A DNA stretch of 64,000 nt from ZC4RG29 sp964521255 (GTDB lineage Bacteria; Bacteroidota; Bacteroidia; Cytophagales; Cyclobacteriaceae): positions 62,001 through 126,000 of the forward strand of contig CAZFRM010000002.1 of NCBI GenBank assembly GCA_964521255.1, written 5' to 3'. Made by a program: the position numbers and the translations under genes. The notes beneath the pieces were generated by a model. That model saw only the letters and a program-made list of their open reading frames with translations. It did not search any database and was not told where the DNA came from. This document shows, in pieces, positions 27,583-37,095 of the stretch; position 1 is the stretch's first letter; each line of letters starts with the position of its first letter.

Positions 27583-29202
27583 TCATTGCACGTCACTTTC
27601 ATTCCTTCGTACTTCGTTTTTTGTACTTTCATTAATTCCATTCAAATCTACGTTGTAAAAAGTGCCTCTGTTCTCCCCCCGCGTGAGGGATTGTCGCGTG
27701 ATGATGTAGGCAATCGTTATGAGGTTACGCAATTCACAAAGCTGTGGTGATAATACTGATTCGCTGTACAGGCGTTCGTTCTCATGGAAAAGAATGTCGA
27801 TGCGTTTTAGTGCGCGCTTCAATCTTTCATTCGAGCGAACGATTGCGACGTAGTCACTCATGAGGTCGCGCAGCTCTTTACGGTTGTGGGTGATCAATAT
27901 CTGTTCGCGTGGCACAATGGTGCCTTCTGCATTCCAGTCGGGAATGGATGAGGGAGTGGCTATGCTTTCGAGTTTCGTTTCAACATCAACAAAGCAGCGA
28001 TGCGCATACACGATGGCTTCCAACAATGAGTTTGATGCTAACCGGTTGGCGCCATGCAAACCCGTACAAGAGCATTCACCGCAGGCATATAAGTTGGCGA
28101 TGGAAGTCTGGCCGAAGGTATCTACTTCAATTCCTCCACACTGATAGTGTGCTGCAGGCGCAACAGGAATCATTTGCGTAGCAATGTCGATGCCTTTGGT
28201 CAGACACTTTTCATAGATGTTCGGAAAGTGAGAAATAAAATCTTCTTTCGGAAAATGCGTACAATCGAGGTAAACACATTCATCTCCGCGGATGATCAGT
28301 TCATTGTCTATGGCTTTTGCTACAATATCGCGTGAAGCCAATTCTCCACGATCATCATACTTAAACATAAACCGTTCGCCATCCTTCGATCGTAAGTAAG
28401 CGCCATGCCCCCGTATCGCTTCGGTGATCAGAAATGCGGGGTTGTCATCCTGCGAATAAAAAGCTGTGGGATGAAACTGGATGAACTCCATGTCTTTTAC
28501 TTTCGCCATAGCGCGATAGGCCATTGCCACTCCGTCGCCGGTAGCAATTAGGGGATTGGTAGTAGTTCTGTATACCTGCCCTGATCCGCCAGTAGCCAGC
28601 ATCGTTACTTTCGATACATACTTTTCAATCTTGCAGGATTGCTGATCCATCACGTAAGCGCCATAACATGTAATGCCCGGCTCAGGTTGAGATATCCTTT
28701 TCCTGAAATGGTGTTCGGTAATAAGATCAATAGAGAAGTGATGCGATAACAAAGTAATGTTAGGCAGCTTGCTCACCTGGTGGAGCAAACCTTTTTCGAT
28801 CTGCAGACCTGTTACATCTTTATAATGGATGATGCGTTTTGCTGTATGACCCCCTTCTCTGCCCAGTGAAAAGTTGCCCGCTTCATCCTGGTCAAACTCC
28901 ACACCCCACTCTATAATTTCATCCAGTCTTTCAGGGCCTTCTTTTACCACAAGTTCTACTACTTCACGTGTGCAAAGTCCGTCGCCGGCGCGCAAGGTAT
29001 CTTCAATATGTTTTTCAAAAGAGTCTGTGATGTCATCCAGCACAACAGCAATTCCGCCTTGAGCATATTTTGTATTTGATTCGCTGTCGTCTGCTTTTGT
29101 AATTACGGTGACGGATTGATCAGGGAAACGTTTTGCCGTTTTGATAGCAAAGGATAGTCCGGCTATACCTGATCCAATGATAAGAACGTCGGTTTGAGGC
29201 AT
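27583..29202 (-). CDS. nadB: L-aspartate oxidase
   Basis: The FAD enzyme that oxidises L-aspartate to iminoaspartate, the first step of de novo NAD synthesis. The 539-residue protein has the N-terminal dinucleotide motif DVLIIGSGIAGLSFAIKTA. It also has NTKYAQGGIAVVL, GREGGHTAKRIIHYKD (active-site Arg/His region), the catalytic block FIQFHPTAFY, and HGANRLASNSLLEAIVYAHR near the C-terminal part of the FAD domain. The last 100 residues are the helical capping domain. Its start lies two bases after the nadA stop, so the two form an operon and the product can be handed directly to NadA. Confidence 0.95.
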   Translation of the reverse strand: MPQTDVLIIGSGIAGLSFAIKTAKRFPDQSVTVITKADDSESNTKYAQGGIAVVLDDITDSFEKHIEDTLRAGDGLCTREVVELVVKEGPERLDEIIEWGVEFDQDEAGNFSLGREGGHTAKRIIHYKDVTGLQIEKGLLHQVSKLPNITLLSHHFSIDLITEHHFRKRISQPEPGITCYGAYVMDQQSCKIEKYVSKVTMLATGGSGQVYRTTTNPLIATGDGVAMAYRAMAKVKDMEFIQFHPTAFYSQDDNPAFLITEAIRGHGAYLRSKDGERFMFKYDDRGELASRDIVAKAIDNELIIRGDECVYLDCTHFPKEDFISHFPNIYEKCLTKGIDIATQMIPVAPAAHYQCGGIEVDTFGQTSIANLYACGECSCTGLHGANRLASNSLLEAIVYAHRCFVDVETKLESIATPSSIPDWNAEGTIVPREQILITHNRKELRDLMSDYVAIVRSNERLKRALKRIDILFHENERLYSESVLSPQLCELRNLITIAYIITRQSLTRGENRGTFYNVDLNGINESTKNEVRRNESDVQ

Positions 29203-29204
29203 GA

Positions 29205-30215
29205 TTAGTTCTTGGAAATTTCAAGCATCCGCTGAACAGCTACAAGGGCCTTCAGTCGTATGTGTTCTGGTACATGTATTTCGGGTAATTCGTATTTGAG
29301 ACAGAGATAAAGTTTTTCCATGGTATTCAATCGCATGTAGGGACATTCGCTGCATGCACAGGTATTGTCTTCGTGACTGGGCGCCGGTATCAATCCTTTG
29401 TGTGGAACTTCTTTTGACATCTTGTGAAGAATACCTGCTTCAGTAGCGATGATGTATTCATTGCCGGAATCCTGTTTTACAAAATTGATCATGCCTGTAG
29501 TAGAACCTATATAGTGCGCTACTTTTAAAATATGTTCTTCTGATTCAGGATGGGCTACAATTTTTGCGTTCGGATGTTTCTTATGCAAGTCGAGCAGTTT
29601 ATCAATGGCAAACGCTTCATGCACAATGCAGGCGCCTTCCCAAAGCAGCATATCCCGTCCGGTTTTTTTTATGAGATAACGGCCCAGGTTTTTGTCGGGT
29701 GCAAAAATGACGGGTTTATCTTTTGGTATAGAGTTAATTATTTTTTCAGCGTTTGCAGAAGTACAAATGATATCGCTCAATGCTTTGATTTCTGCAGAAC
29801 AATTGATGTATGTAACGACAACATGATCGGGATGCTTGTCACGAAAGGCTTTGAATTCTTTCGGCTGCGCGGATTCGGCTAGTGAACAGCCAGCTTTCAA
29901 ATCAGGTATGATAACCTTTTTTTCAGGGCAAAGTATCTTGGCGGTCTCACCCATAAAGTGTACACCTGCGAAGAGGATAATATCGGCAGAAGTTTTAGCG
30001 GCCTGCTGAGAAAGGCCAAGGCTGTCGCCGACATAATCAGCAATATCCTGAATCTCCGGAACCTGGTAGTAATGTGCCAGGATAACTGCATTTTTCTCTT
30101 TCCGCATCCGGTTGATCTCTTTTACCAGGTCAATCTTCTTGTCTACGGCAATACCTAAGTATCCCTTCTGGTCCAGGTTGGTTACAGCATTTTTCAGGAC
30201 TTCAGTTTCTACCAT
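29205..30215 (-). CDS. nadA: quinolinate synthase A
   Basis: Condenses iminoaspartate from NadB with dihydroxyacetone phosphate to give quinolinate, using a [4Fe-4S] cluster. The protein has 336 residues. Motifs seen: NAVILAHYYQVPEIQDIADYVGDSL, GVHFMGETAKILCPEKKV, AGCSLAES, ITHxx-like LWEGACIVHE and the C-terminal CACSECPYMRLNTMEKL. Cluster-ligand Cys are available in INCSAEIKA, GACIVHE and CSECPYM. It is the first gene of nadA-nadB and has a TAACTTTG promoter box about 30 bases upstream. nadC is not in the window. Confidence 0.95.
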   Translation of the reverse strand: MVETEVLKNAVTNLDQKGYLGIAVDKKIDLVKEINRMRKEKNAVILAHYYQVPEIQDIADYVGDSLGLSQQAAKTSADIILFAGVHFMGETAKILCPEKKVIIPDLKAGCSLAESAQPKEFKAFRDKHPDHVVVTYINCSAEIKALSDIICTSANAEKIINSIPKDKPVIFAPDKNLGRYLIKKTGRDMLLWEGACIVHEAFAIDKLLDLHKKHPNAKIVAHPESEEHILKVAHYIGSTTGMINFVKQDSGNEYIIATEAGILHKMSKEVPHKGLIPAPSHEDNTCACSECPYMRLNTMEKLYLCLKYELPEIHVPEHIRLKALVAVQRMLEISKN

Positions 30216-30243
30216 ATTATTACCTTTGGGTTGCGAAGTTAAG

Positions 30244-30251
30244 CAAAGTTA
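30244..30251 (-). promoter_or_regulatory. candidate -7 box of nadA-nadB
   Basis: TAACTTTG on the minus strand matches the Bacteroidota TAnnTTTG box and lies 28 bases upstream of the nadA start codon. No NAD riboswitch-like leader fits in the short remaining leader. The rest of the 392-base gap up to 30,607 is AT-rich, with a partial CTTTGTG repeat near 30,535-30,555 and no gene. Confidence 0.5.
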
Positions 30252-30607
30252 TAATCTGATAAGCAAACGAAAGTGAATATGGAAGCGTTCAATTCCGCCG
30301 ACAAATTCATAGCTCGTAAATGCCAAATCTCCAAAGTCATAATATATAGAGACAGGATTACAAAAAATTTTCATAGAACCTTCTCTGGTAAATGAGTACA
30401 TCTTCCAAACATTTCATCTTTATCACTGCTCTTTACTGGATAGTAAGTATTGTTTTATTTAAATCATCAAATAAGTAGAGGGGATTATAATAATAGAGAT
30501 TTTTCTTTTTTGGTTCTTTTTTCTTTTTGCATTCCTTTGTGTCTTTGTGCCTTAGTGGCGCCCAAACAAATTAAAAGTCAATCTGCCAGGTAGAATTAAA
30601 GTCAATA

Positions 30608-31240
30608 ATGAAAACCCTCCTCTGGCCTCTTTTCATCTTCTTTGCGATCGCCATCGGATTGTATCCCTTTGCCTACCTTCTCTTGGATATGCGACACGGA
30701 TTTCTTGGGTCCAAACCTCCCGAGTTATTACAAAGCAATATTTGGTTAACCGCTTTTTACCAGCACATTTTTTTTGGTGCAATAGCAATGCTTACCGGAT
30801 GGTCGCAGTTCAGCAAGCGCATCAGGAACAGAAATTTAAAATTGCATCGAACATTGGGGAAAGTTTACCTCGTCTCGGTGATCCTGAGCGGTCTCGCCGG
30901 ATTTTACCTGGCCTTATTTGCAAACGGTGGTATGGTATCAATTCTTGGATTTAGCGGCCTGGCTATTGGCTGGTTATCGACTTCAATTCTGGCATACTTG
31001 TCGATTCGTAAAAAAGAGATTGATCAACACCAATATTGGATGATCCGAAGTTATGCGTTTTGCTGGGCTGCTGTTACGCTGCGAATATGGCTACCGTTAT
31101 TTCAGTTTGGAATGGGCATTGAATTCATAACCGCTTATCGCATTATTGCGTGGCTGTGTTGGGTGCCTAATTTACTGGTTGCTGAAATTATTGTACGAAA
31201 CGTAAAGTCGTCAAGGCTTGCTTCCAATACTATTCAGTAG
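30608..31240 (+). CDS. DUF2306 integral membrane protein
   Basis: A 210-residue membrane protein with six probable transmembrane segments. The conserved DUF2306 features are visible: FYQHIFFGAIAMLTGWSQFSKRIRNRNLKLHRTLGKVYLVSVILSG, with the LHRTLGKVY signature, then a HQYWMIRSYAFCWAAVTLRIW block. Loop His residues (H in YQHI, LHR, DQHQYW) suggest a haem or metal role, but this is not established for the family. It is convergent with the DUF4242 gene, with a shared terminator in between. Confidence 0.8.
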   Translation: MKTLLWPLFIFFAIAIGLYPFAYLLLDMRHGFLGSKPPELLQSNIWLTAFYQHIFFGAIAMLTGWSQFSKRIRNRNLKLHRTLGKVYLVSVILSGLAGFYLALFANGGMVSILGFSGLAIGWLSTSILAYLSIRKKEIDQHQYWMIRSYAFCWAAVTLRIWLPLFQFGMGIEFITAYRIIAWLCWVPNLLVAEIIVRNVKSSRLASNTIQ

Positions 31241-31262
31241 TAAAATATAAGCCGTAAATAAA

Positions 31263-31293
31263 AAAGCTCAGATCCGTATCGAATCTGAGCTTT
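31263..31293. terminator. bidirectional intrinsic terminator
   Basis: AAAGCTCAGAT and ATCTGAGCTTT form an 11-base stem with a nine-base loop. It has A-rich sequence on one side and TTT on the other, between the convergent DUF2306 and DUF4242 genes. Confidence 0.75.
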
Positions 31294-31313
31294 ACCAACC
31301 TAAACTTTAAATT

Positions 31314-31688
31314 CTATTTCTTAGCCGTTGCCGTTGCAGGACTTATTGTTGTTGACATTTCATTAATAGCCGTTACAGGAAATCCTCCTTTATCTCCATG
31401 GACGCGGATGGCCTCTTCACTTTCCGCACGATAGACACAAAATATTTTGTCTGTTGTTACATAGCTTTCAACCCATTCGATGCCGGATCCCATCTCTTTA
31501 AGTACCCCGCATGACTTAATTGAAATTTCTTTTAGCTGCTCACTGGTGAGACTTCCCGCTCCGGGTATGTCTCTTTCGATTACGTAAGTCTTCATAGTTT
31601 TTGTGGTTTCGGTGTTTTGAGCAAATACAGTGTTTGTTACAATCATGCCAAACATTAGCACGATCATAGGTAGAATAGGTGTCTTCAT
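31314..31688 (-). CDS. exported DUF4242-domain protein
   Basis: A 124-residue protein with a signal peptide (MKTPILPMIVLMFGMIVTNTVFAQ) and a DUF4242 domain. The domain runs TYVIERDIPGAGSLTSEQLKEISIKSCGVLKEMGSGIEWVESYVTTDKIFCVYRAESEEAIRVH, the usual beta-alpha-beta pattern. Related proteins of this family (SCO4226 type) bind metal as small ferredoxin-fold dimers. Here it is sent to the periplasm. The neighbouring AraC regulator carries the same domain at its N-terminus, so the two may respond to one ligand. Confidence 0.8.
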   Translation of the reverse strand: MKTPILPMIVLMFGMIVTNTVFAQNTETTKTMKTYVIERDIPGAGSLTSEQLKEISIKSCGVLKEMGSGIEWVESYVTTDKIFCVYRAESEEAIRVHGDKGGFPVTAINEMSTTISPATATAKK

Positions 31689-31798
31689 TTGTGTTGAGGT
31701 TTATGTGTTGAGGTTTAAATTAACAATATGAAGTTGCAGTGCTCTATCCAGGAATCCTCCTACATTTAGCTCAATGTTTTGTAAAATTTGATCAACCG

Positions 31799-32905
31799 TT
31801 AAGCCAATGATTTCAGGTAGGTGATTGGCTGCATACCAAATCTTTTTTGAAAGCATTTGGTAAAATAGGATGGACTGCTGAAGCCCGTATCAAATGTAGT
31901 TTGGGAAATGTTGTGACCTTCCTTTTTCAACAATTCAAGAGATTGCAAAAGCCTGTATTCTCTCAAGAGTGAATTGGGCGATAAACCGGTAACGGCCATA
32001 CTTTTTCGATAGAGTTGCGGCCTGCTTGTCGACATCTTACGGCAAAATTCAGCCATACCAAATTGTGCATCTTGCCAGCAATCTGCCAGGGTATTCATTA
32101 CCTGTTCAAGAAAGCTTTCATCCGTTGGACTTAACGATCGTACCTGGTCATCGCTAATCGTCAGGTTCGATTTATCATTCTTGCACAACTTTTTAATTAC
32201 CGAAGACATGATGATTTGATTTGAAGCGCCAATTCTGCAAAGATGCTGAGCCATTTTAACCGTAGAACCAAACAAAAGATCACTCTGGTTAACCGGTTCT
32301 CCGGCATGAATCCCCATTCGGAAATTCAGAAGCTCAGCGGCAACATGCAACGTTTTCTGAATGGCCAATGCACAATGAACGGCCTGCGTGGATGAAACAA
32401 ACGATGTTACAAAACCTTCATGTTGTGACTCCACTTCACGCCCGTCATGAATCCTCAATTGATCACGAATAATACTATTGTGTAACGTCAACAATTCGTC
32501 AGCTTTTTTCTTACCTAAAGTGTGCCGCAATAACCTCGCATCCATAGCTTCAGTGACGAGAATGGTGCGGAAAGCGGGGTCGCTAAAGATTTTCAGCTTA
32601 GGGTTTGTCAGCTCTGCCAGTATATCAGGATCATGAATCCGTCCTAAAAAGGCCTCAACAACTTTATCATTAACCTCTATTATTTCATGCGGAACAAGGC
32701 CATGTGCACGCTCGTGCACTTGATGAACAGTTTCTTTGTCGGGAGCGTCAATCAGGCAAAAAATAGTACCTCTTCCTTCGTCAAGCCAATAGGTCATAAA
32801 CTTGCAGCCATACTCATCCTGAAGTTTTACATCTTCCACATGGGCTTCAGCAACATCTTTCGGCTGAACGCCCGGAACAATATGGAGATCCATGTATAAT
32901 GGCAT
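31799..32905 (-). CDS. DUF4242-cyclase-like-AraC fusion regulator
   Basis: A 368-residue three-part protein. Residues 1-85 form a DUF4242 domain (MDLHIVPGVQPKDVAEAHVEDV... GTIFCLIDAPDKETVHQVHERAHG). Residues about 110-255 resemble a class III nucleotide cyclase domain (RTILVTEAMDARLL, HEGFVTSFVSSTQAVHCALAIQ, FRMGIHAGEPV, GSTVKMAQHLCRIG). The two metal-binding Asp positions appear as Glu (VTEAM for FTDIV, HEGF for GDGF), so catalysis is doubtful. Residues about 265-368 are an AraC-type DNA-binding domain with two helix-turn-helices ending SPSYFTKCFQKRFGMQPITYLKS. It is likely a transcription factor sensing a ligand through its N-terminal parts. The target may be the DUF4242 gene downstream. 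Confidence 0.8.
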   Translation of the reverse strand: MPLYMDLHIVPGVQPKDVAEAHVEDVKLQDEYGCKFMTYWLDEGRGTIFCLIDAPDKETVHQVHERAHGLVPHEIIEVNDKVVEAFLGRIHDPDILAELTNPKLKIFSDPAFRTILVTEAMDARLLRHTLGKKKADELLTLHNSIIRDQLRIHDGREVESQHEGFVTSFVSSTQAVHCALAIQKTLHVAAELLNFRMGIHAGEPVNQSDLLFGSTVKMAQHLCRIGASNQIIMSSVIKKLCKNDKSNLTISDDQVRSLSPTDESFLEQVMNTLADCWQDAQFGMAEFCRKMSTSRPQLYRKSMAVTGLSPNSLLREYRLLQSLELLKKEGHNISQTTFDTGFSSPSYFTKCFQKRFGMQPITYLKSLA

Positions 32906-33712
32906 AATCGACTTGTATAATTACTGATTAACTTATTCTAATTATAATAAATTTAATTCAAGGAATAGCAAAATTGATTCACATTTATCGCAACCGCTGA
33001 CTCTTCTTCAACAGTATTTTGCGGGGATTAAAGAGATTAAAGTCCGTTTTGGAAACGTAACTACTTATCAATCGATGACCAATCTTTCAATTCTTGATTA
33101 AATACGATTTGACAAATTGCCACTACGTTAGAATCGTCAGTCGGGAATATTTTTTAGGTAACATCTTAGTGCGATACCAGAATCCGGCTACTTAAAACTT
33201 ACCCAGAGAGAATACCTGAAGTAAAACTTTAAGTTTTTTCTAAACTTTTATATCGATGTGAATAACTTCGTTGAAAAGTTGTGGACTTCTTTTTAGTAAA
33301 TTTTTTGGATCAGACAAACGTTAGCAATTATCTTCATATCACTAAGTCGTTCTTATAGAATTGATCGCTCAAATCCGGTAAACAAAATTTCGTTTTCCAC
33401 GGAAAGTGAAACCAAAAAAACCGGAGTGGAATGATTGTGTCAGGAGAAGATTCTTTCGGGAAAAACTATCCTAACAACGAAACGGAAGACTCTGTCGAAA
33501 GGTGGAGTAAGAAGTTTTAGTTTTACCTGGAACAACCTAGTGCTGCACATCAGCTAACGTTGATGTACACCAAGAAGACGGGAAATGGATTAAGCAATTG
33601 ATACATTTCTCGTTTTTTTATGCCTTTCCGCGAACAAGCAGCATTAATTCATTTTGTTTCCCGCAGATTAATGCAGATGAATTTTTATCCGCGTCATTTG
33701 CTGGTAATAGAA
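32906..33712. other. 807-base gap without a credible gene
   Basis: AT-rich, with many in-frame stops on both strands. A short tccgcg/cgcgga-type low-complexity repeat typical of Cytophagales intergenic DNA (cccgcagattaatgcagatg) lies near 33,660-33,690. The 68-codon ORF at 33,620-33,826 reads through it into the antisense of the next gene and is rejected. The promoter of the AraC regulator must lie at the left end, but no clear TAnnTTTG box was seen. Confidence 0.4.
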
Positions 33713-34570
33713 TTATTCTGTCAGGCTTTTCAAATACGCAATACTCTGTGGCACCTGTGTAATTACATTGCTGCTCTCGTCTTCAATAAAGTAATGCTTG
33801 ATACCAACTTTCTTCGCCGCTTTTAAAATACCAGGAATGTCAAGTTCACCCGTACCCAGTGGAACATCATTCTCCTGAGAAGTACCGCCTGTGAGATCTT
33901 TCGGGGTTCCTTTTCGAAGATCTTTCAAATGCATCAGCTTCCAGCGGTCGCCATATTTTTTCAGCAACGCCACAGGGTCGCCACCACCAAAGTATGTCCA
34001 CATAATATCCATTTCAAAAGATACATACTCAGGATTTGTATTGGTAATGATATAGTCTAACAACGTTCCATTTTCATGCGGCCAGAATTCATAGCCATGA
34101 ATATGATAGCAGAACGTAAGGCCATTCTCTTTCAAAATCTTGCCGGCTTTGTTAAAGTCCTCCACAGCCTTCTTTGCATTTTCAAAATTAAAGGCACCAT
34201 TCTGATGAGGTATCCACGCCGTCATCACATATTTCGATCCGAGCGCTTTTGCTGCCTTGACAACTTCCATCGTTTCATTCACAAGCTTCTCATAGCCGGT
34301 ACCCGTTGCCGGGATGCTGATACCTCGTGCATCACAGAGTTTTTTAAATTCTTCAGGAGGCATATTTCCGCCACCACCTTCCAGTTCCGTAAAGCCCATC
34401 ATTTTAATGGTATCTAATGTAGCTTCAATACCATGTGGAAAACTTTTGCGAAACGTATATGCCTGCACACCAAACGGCGCAGTGTATAAAGGTTTCTTTT
34501 TCTTCTGTGCAAAAGCGTGATCGAATGAGAAGACTGATACAAGAAGGAATAATACGATTGTGTTTTTCAT
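33713..34570 (-). CDS. exported sugar phosphate isomerase/epimerase-like TIM barrel
   Basis: A 285-residue protein with a signal peptide (MKNTIVLFLLVSVFSFDHAFAQ) and a xylose-isomerase-like TIM barrel. Strands with likely metal ligands are visible: ELEGGGG, TFCYHIHGYEF (His), VSFEMDIMW (Glu/Asp), LMHLKDLRKG (His, Lys, Asp) and HYFIEDESS (Glu). Secreted members of this family in Bacteroidota include 3-keto-glycoside lyases and epimerases. That suits the nearby GMC oxidoreductase, which could make the 3-keto sugar. The specific reaction is inferred from context only. Confidence 0.8.
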   Translation of the reverse strand: MKNTIVLFLLVSVFSFDHAFAQKKKKPLYTAPFGVQAYTFRKSFPHGIEATLDTIKMMGFTELEGGGGNMPPEEFKKLCDARGISIPATGTGYEKLVNETMEVVKAAKALGSKYVMTAWIPHQNGAFNFENAKKAVEDFNKAGKILKENGLTFCYHIHGYEFWPHENGTLLDYIITNTNPEYVSFEMDIMWTYFGGGDPVALLKKYGDRWKLMHLKDLRKGTPKDLTGGTSQENDVPLGTGELDIPGILKAAKKVGIKHYFIEDESSNVITQVPQSIAYLKSLTE

Positions 34571-34632
34571 AGTTTACGTTGACAGTTGTTGCACAGAGTT
34601 ACACTGGAAAATAGTAATCACAGAGATAATGT

Positions 34633-36336
34633 TCAGAGGTTTTTTTTATTTAATTCTTCTACAGCGTGGTTGGCAGCACGCGCCGTTAGTGCCATAAATG
34701 TTAATGTTGGGTTCTGTGATCCGGTCGAGGTCATACATGCGCCGTCGGTTACAAATACATTTTTACACTGGTGCACCTGGTTCCATTCATTCAGCATGGA
34801 TGTCTTTGGATCACGTCCCATTCGCACACCTCCCATTTCGTGAATGTCAGATCCGGGAAGCGCGTCAGTATCCCTTGCGTCAATCTTTACAAAGCCGGCC
34901 TTCTCAAACATCTCTTTCGACTGCTGAACATAATCCGCCACCATCTTATCATCGTTCTCGCTCCACTCGCATGAAATGATCAATTGTGGAATACCATATT
35001 TATCTTTCAATTCAGAATGCAGGCGCACATGATTTTTCTCCAGCGGAACACATTCCCCCATCATCCAACTGCTAATGTACCAGTTGCCGTATTTGGGATG
35101 TAACAGGTTTTCCCTAAGCTCACTGCCAATCATACTGGTGTCAGAAGAGGTTCCTCTACCACCGCCAATACCAATAGCATAGCCCCGTAGAAAATCAGTT
35201 TCTTGTTTGAAAACATTTCTAAAGCGGGGAATGTAACTATGTGTCGGGCTTCGGCCATCCGTACGTTTATCCTTGAAGCCTTCGTACTGTGCATTGGCTT
35301 TGCCCCGATAGTTATGCCATGAAACAAATTTTCCTAATAGACCATTGTCGTTGCCCAATCCGTTGGGAAAACGATCTGAGGTTGAGTTCAACAGTATTGC
35401 GTTGCTGTTCAGCGCAGAGGCATTGACGAAAATAATTTTTGCATAGAAGTCGATGGTCTCCATAGTGGTGCCATCTATTACACGCACGCCTGTGGCCTTA
35501 CCTTTTTTGTCGTCATAAATAACAGAATGAACTACTGAGAATGGGCGAACGGTAAGGTTACCTGTCTTCATAGCCCATGGCAATGTAGAAGCATTGCTGC
35601 TGAAATATGCCCCGATAACACAACCTCTGTAGCACATCGTTTGATTCTGACATTTACCACGCCCCTGCTGCACATGGATAGGTTGAGGATCGGTGATGTG
35701 AGCACACCTTGCCTGGATGACATGGCGATCATTATAATTTTTCTTAATGCTTTCGCGAAAATAGTTTTCGATGCAGCTCACTTCGAATGCAGGCATACAT
35801 TCGCTGTCGGGCAGTTCAGGCAATCCATCTTTTGCTCCGGCTATACCGGCAAATTTCTCAACATATGCATACCACGATTCAACATCTTTATAACGGATGG
35901 GCCAGTCAACCGCAAAACCATCGCGGGCAGGGCCTTCAAAATCATAATCGCTCCATCGCTGTGTTTGTCTTGCCCATAGTAACGACTTGCCACCTACATG
36001 ATACCCACGAAACCAGCGAAAAGGTTTCTCCTGTATAAAAGGTTGTTCATCATCTTTGATTGCCCACTGCAATGTTTCCTCACGAAGAAAACGACCGCCC
36101 TGAAGACCTTTTTGTTTTTCAAGTGGAACGCTGCCCCGGTGTTCAAACTGCCACGGCCCTTTGGAAGCGGTCGGGTAATCCTTAATGTGTTTAACATCAC
36201 GGCCCCGCTCAAGAACGAGTGTCTTCAGGCCTTTATCACAAAGTTCCTTAGCCGCCCAACCGCCACTGGCTCCGGAGCCAATAACAATAGCGTCGTAAGT
36301 TCTTTTCTTAACTGAATCGATGGAAAAATATGACAT
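34633..36336 (-). CDS. GMC family oxidoreductase, probable sugar dehydrogenase
   Basis: A 567-residue flavoprotein. The FAD motif YDAIVIGSGASGGWAAKELCDKGLKTLVLERG lies at about residues 15-45. A substrate-domain motif is HVGGKSLLWARQTQRW, a second FAD contact is NASALNSNAILLNST, and the C-terminal catalytic part contains SDIHEMGGVRMG, VFVTDGACMTSTGSQNPTLTFMALTARAANH. This subfamily commonly oxidises sugars, with a small Tat-dependent gluconate-2-dehydrogenase-subunit-3 partner encoded just upstream, as here. It is likely periplasmic through that partner. With the sugar isomerase-like gene it may form a 3-keto-glycoside pathway. Confidence 0.88.
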   Translation of the reverse strand: MSYFSIDSVKKRTYDAIVIGSGASGGWAAKELCDKGLKTLVLERGRDVKHIKDYPTASKGPWQFEHRGSVPLEKQKGLQGGRFLREETLQWAIKDDEQPFIQEKPFRWFRGYHVGGKSLLWARQTQRWSDYDFEGPARDGFAVDWPIRYKDVESWYAYVEKFAGIAGAKDGLPELPDSECMPAFEVSCIENYFRESIKKNYNDRHVIQARCAHITDPQPIHVQQGRGKCQNQTMCYRGCVIGAYFSSNASTLPWAMKTGNLTVRPFSVVHSVIYDDKKGKATGVRVIDGTTMETIDFYAKIIFVNASALNSNAILLNSTSDRFPNGLGNDNGLLGKFVSWHNYRGKANAQYEGFKDKRTDGRSPTHSYIPRFRNVFKQETDFLRGYAIGIGGGRGTSSDTSMIGSELRENLLHPKYGNWYISSWMMGECVPLEKNHVRLHSELKDKYGIPQLIISCEWSENDDKMVADYVQQSKEMFEKAGFVKIDARDTDALPGSDIHEMGGVRMGRDPKTSMLNEWNQVHQCKNVFVTDGACMTSTGSQNPTLTFMALTARAANHAVEELNKKNL

Positions 36337-36497
36337 ACGATTTACCAGGGTTGTTACTAATTAATTTTGCAACATTTTATAAACTCTTCACCTTAGAAAA
36401 ATTAAGACCTACGTCACTGGCCATTGGTCACTGGCAATGCACCTACTAATGACCAATGACTAATTCGATAGTGTTCCATAATTAAATTGCCTGAATA

Positions 36498-37019
36498 CTA
36501 TGTTACATCCACGCACCCATAGTAATGACCTGGGGCAACTTTATAATTTAAATATTTTGTCATCACTTCACGGGAAGTGTTGAAGCCGCGAATGGTTTCT
36601 GATTTCACCAGATCAAAAAAGTCCTTCTCAGCTTTATTTTCAGAAGCTTCAAATTTCAAAAGCAATTCCTCCCGTTGCGCCTGATCACAAACAATGAATG
36701 ATTTTGCATGAGCCTTCTGAGCCATTGCATCAAGTGATTTTAACTGCGCATTGATGTTATCCTGCGTCTCTTTTTCGTAGCAGTCATCAAAAAGCTTTTG
36801 TAAAAATTTATCGACACCCACAGTGAGCGCTCCCGGTGTATCACTTCCGCCCGGGATAATCGTGTCAGCTACACTGGCCAGAATATCCTGGTGTTCTATT
36901 GTAAGGGAAGAATCATGTGTAATCACATCTGTGATATGCCATTCCTTTGCCCATGCCGGTAGTGCAATAAGGGCCCCGGAGGCCATCATCATTGTTCTTA
37001 AGGTTTCCCGTCTGTTCAT
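36498..37019 (-). CDS. gluconate 2-dehydrogenase subunit 3-like small subunit
   Basis: A 173-residue protein with a twin-arginine-type signal (MNRRETLRTMMMASGALIALPAWA). The mature part has the family marks IEHQDILASVADTIIPGGSDTPGALTVGVDKFLQKLFDDCY and ETIRGFNTSREVMTKYLNYKVAPGHYYGCVDV. In characterised systems this subunit escorts the folded GMC flavoprotein through the Tat system. The two genes are separated by about 160 bases of repeat-like DNA (36,410-36,470, tcactggc and ccaatgac strings). They still lie in the same direction and are probably transcribed together. Confidence 0.85.
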   Translation of the reverse strand: MNRRETLRTMMMASGALIALPAWAKEWHITDVITHDSSLTIEHQDILASVADTIIPGGSDTPGALTVGVDKFLQKLFDDCYEKETQDNINAQLKSLDAMAQKAHAKSFIVCDQAQREELLLKFEASENKAEKDFFDLVKSETIRGFNTSREVMTKYLNYKVAPGHYYGCVDVT

Positions 37020-37095
37020 AAAATGGAATTGATTAAAGCGAAATTTATCAGAGATTGGTATTAGTTAAAAGATAAATTATATGATCGGGTAGCTA

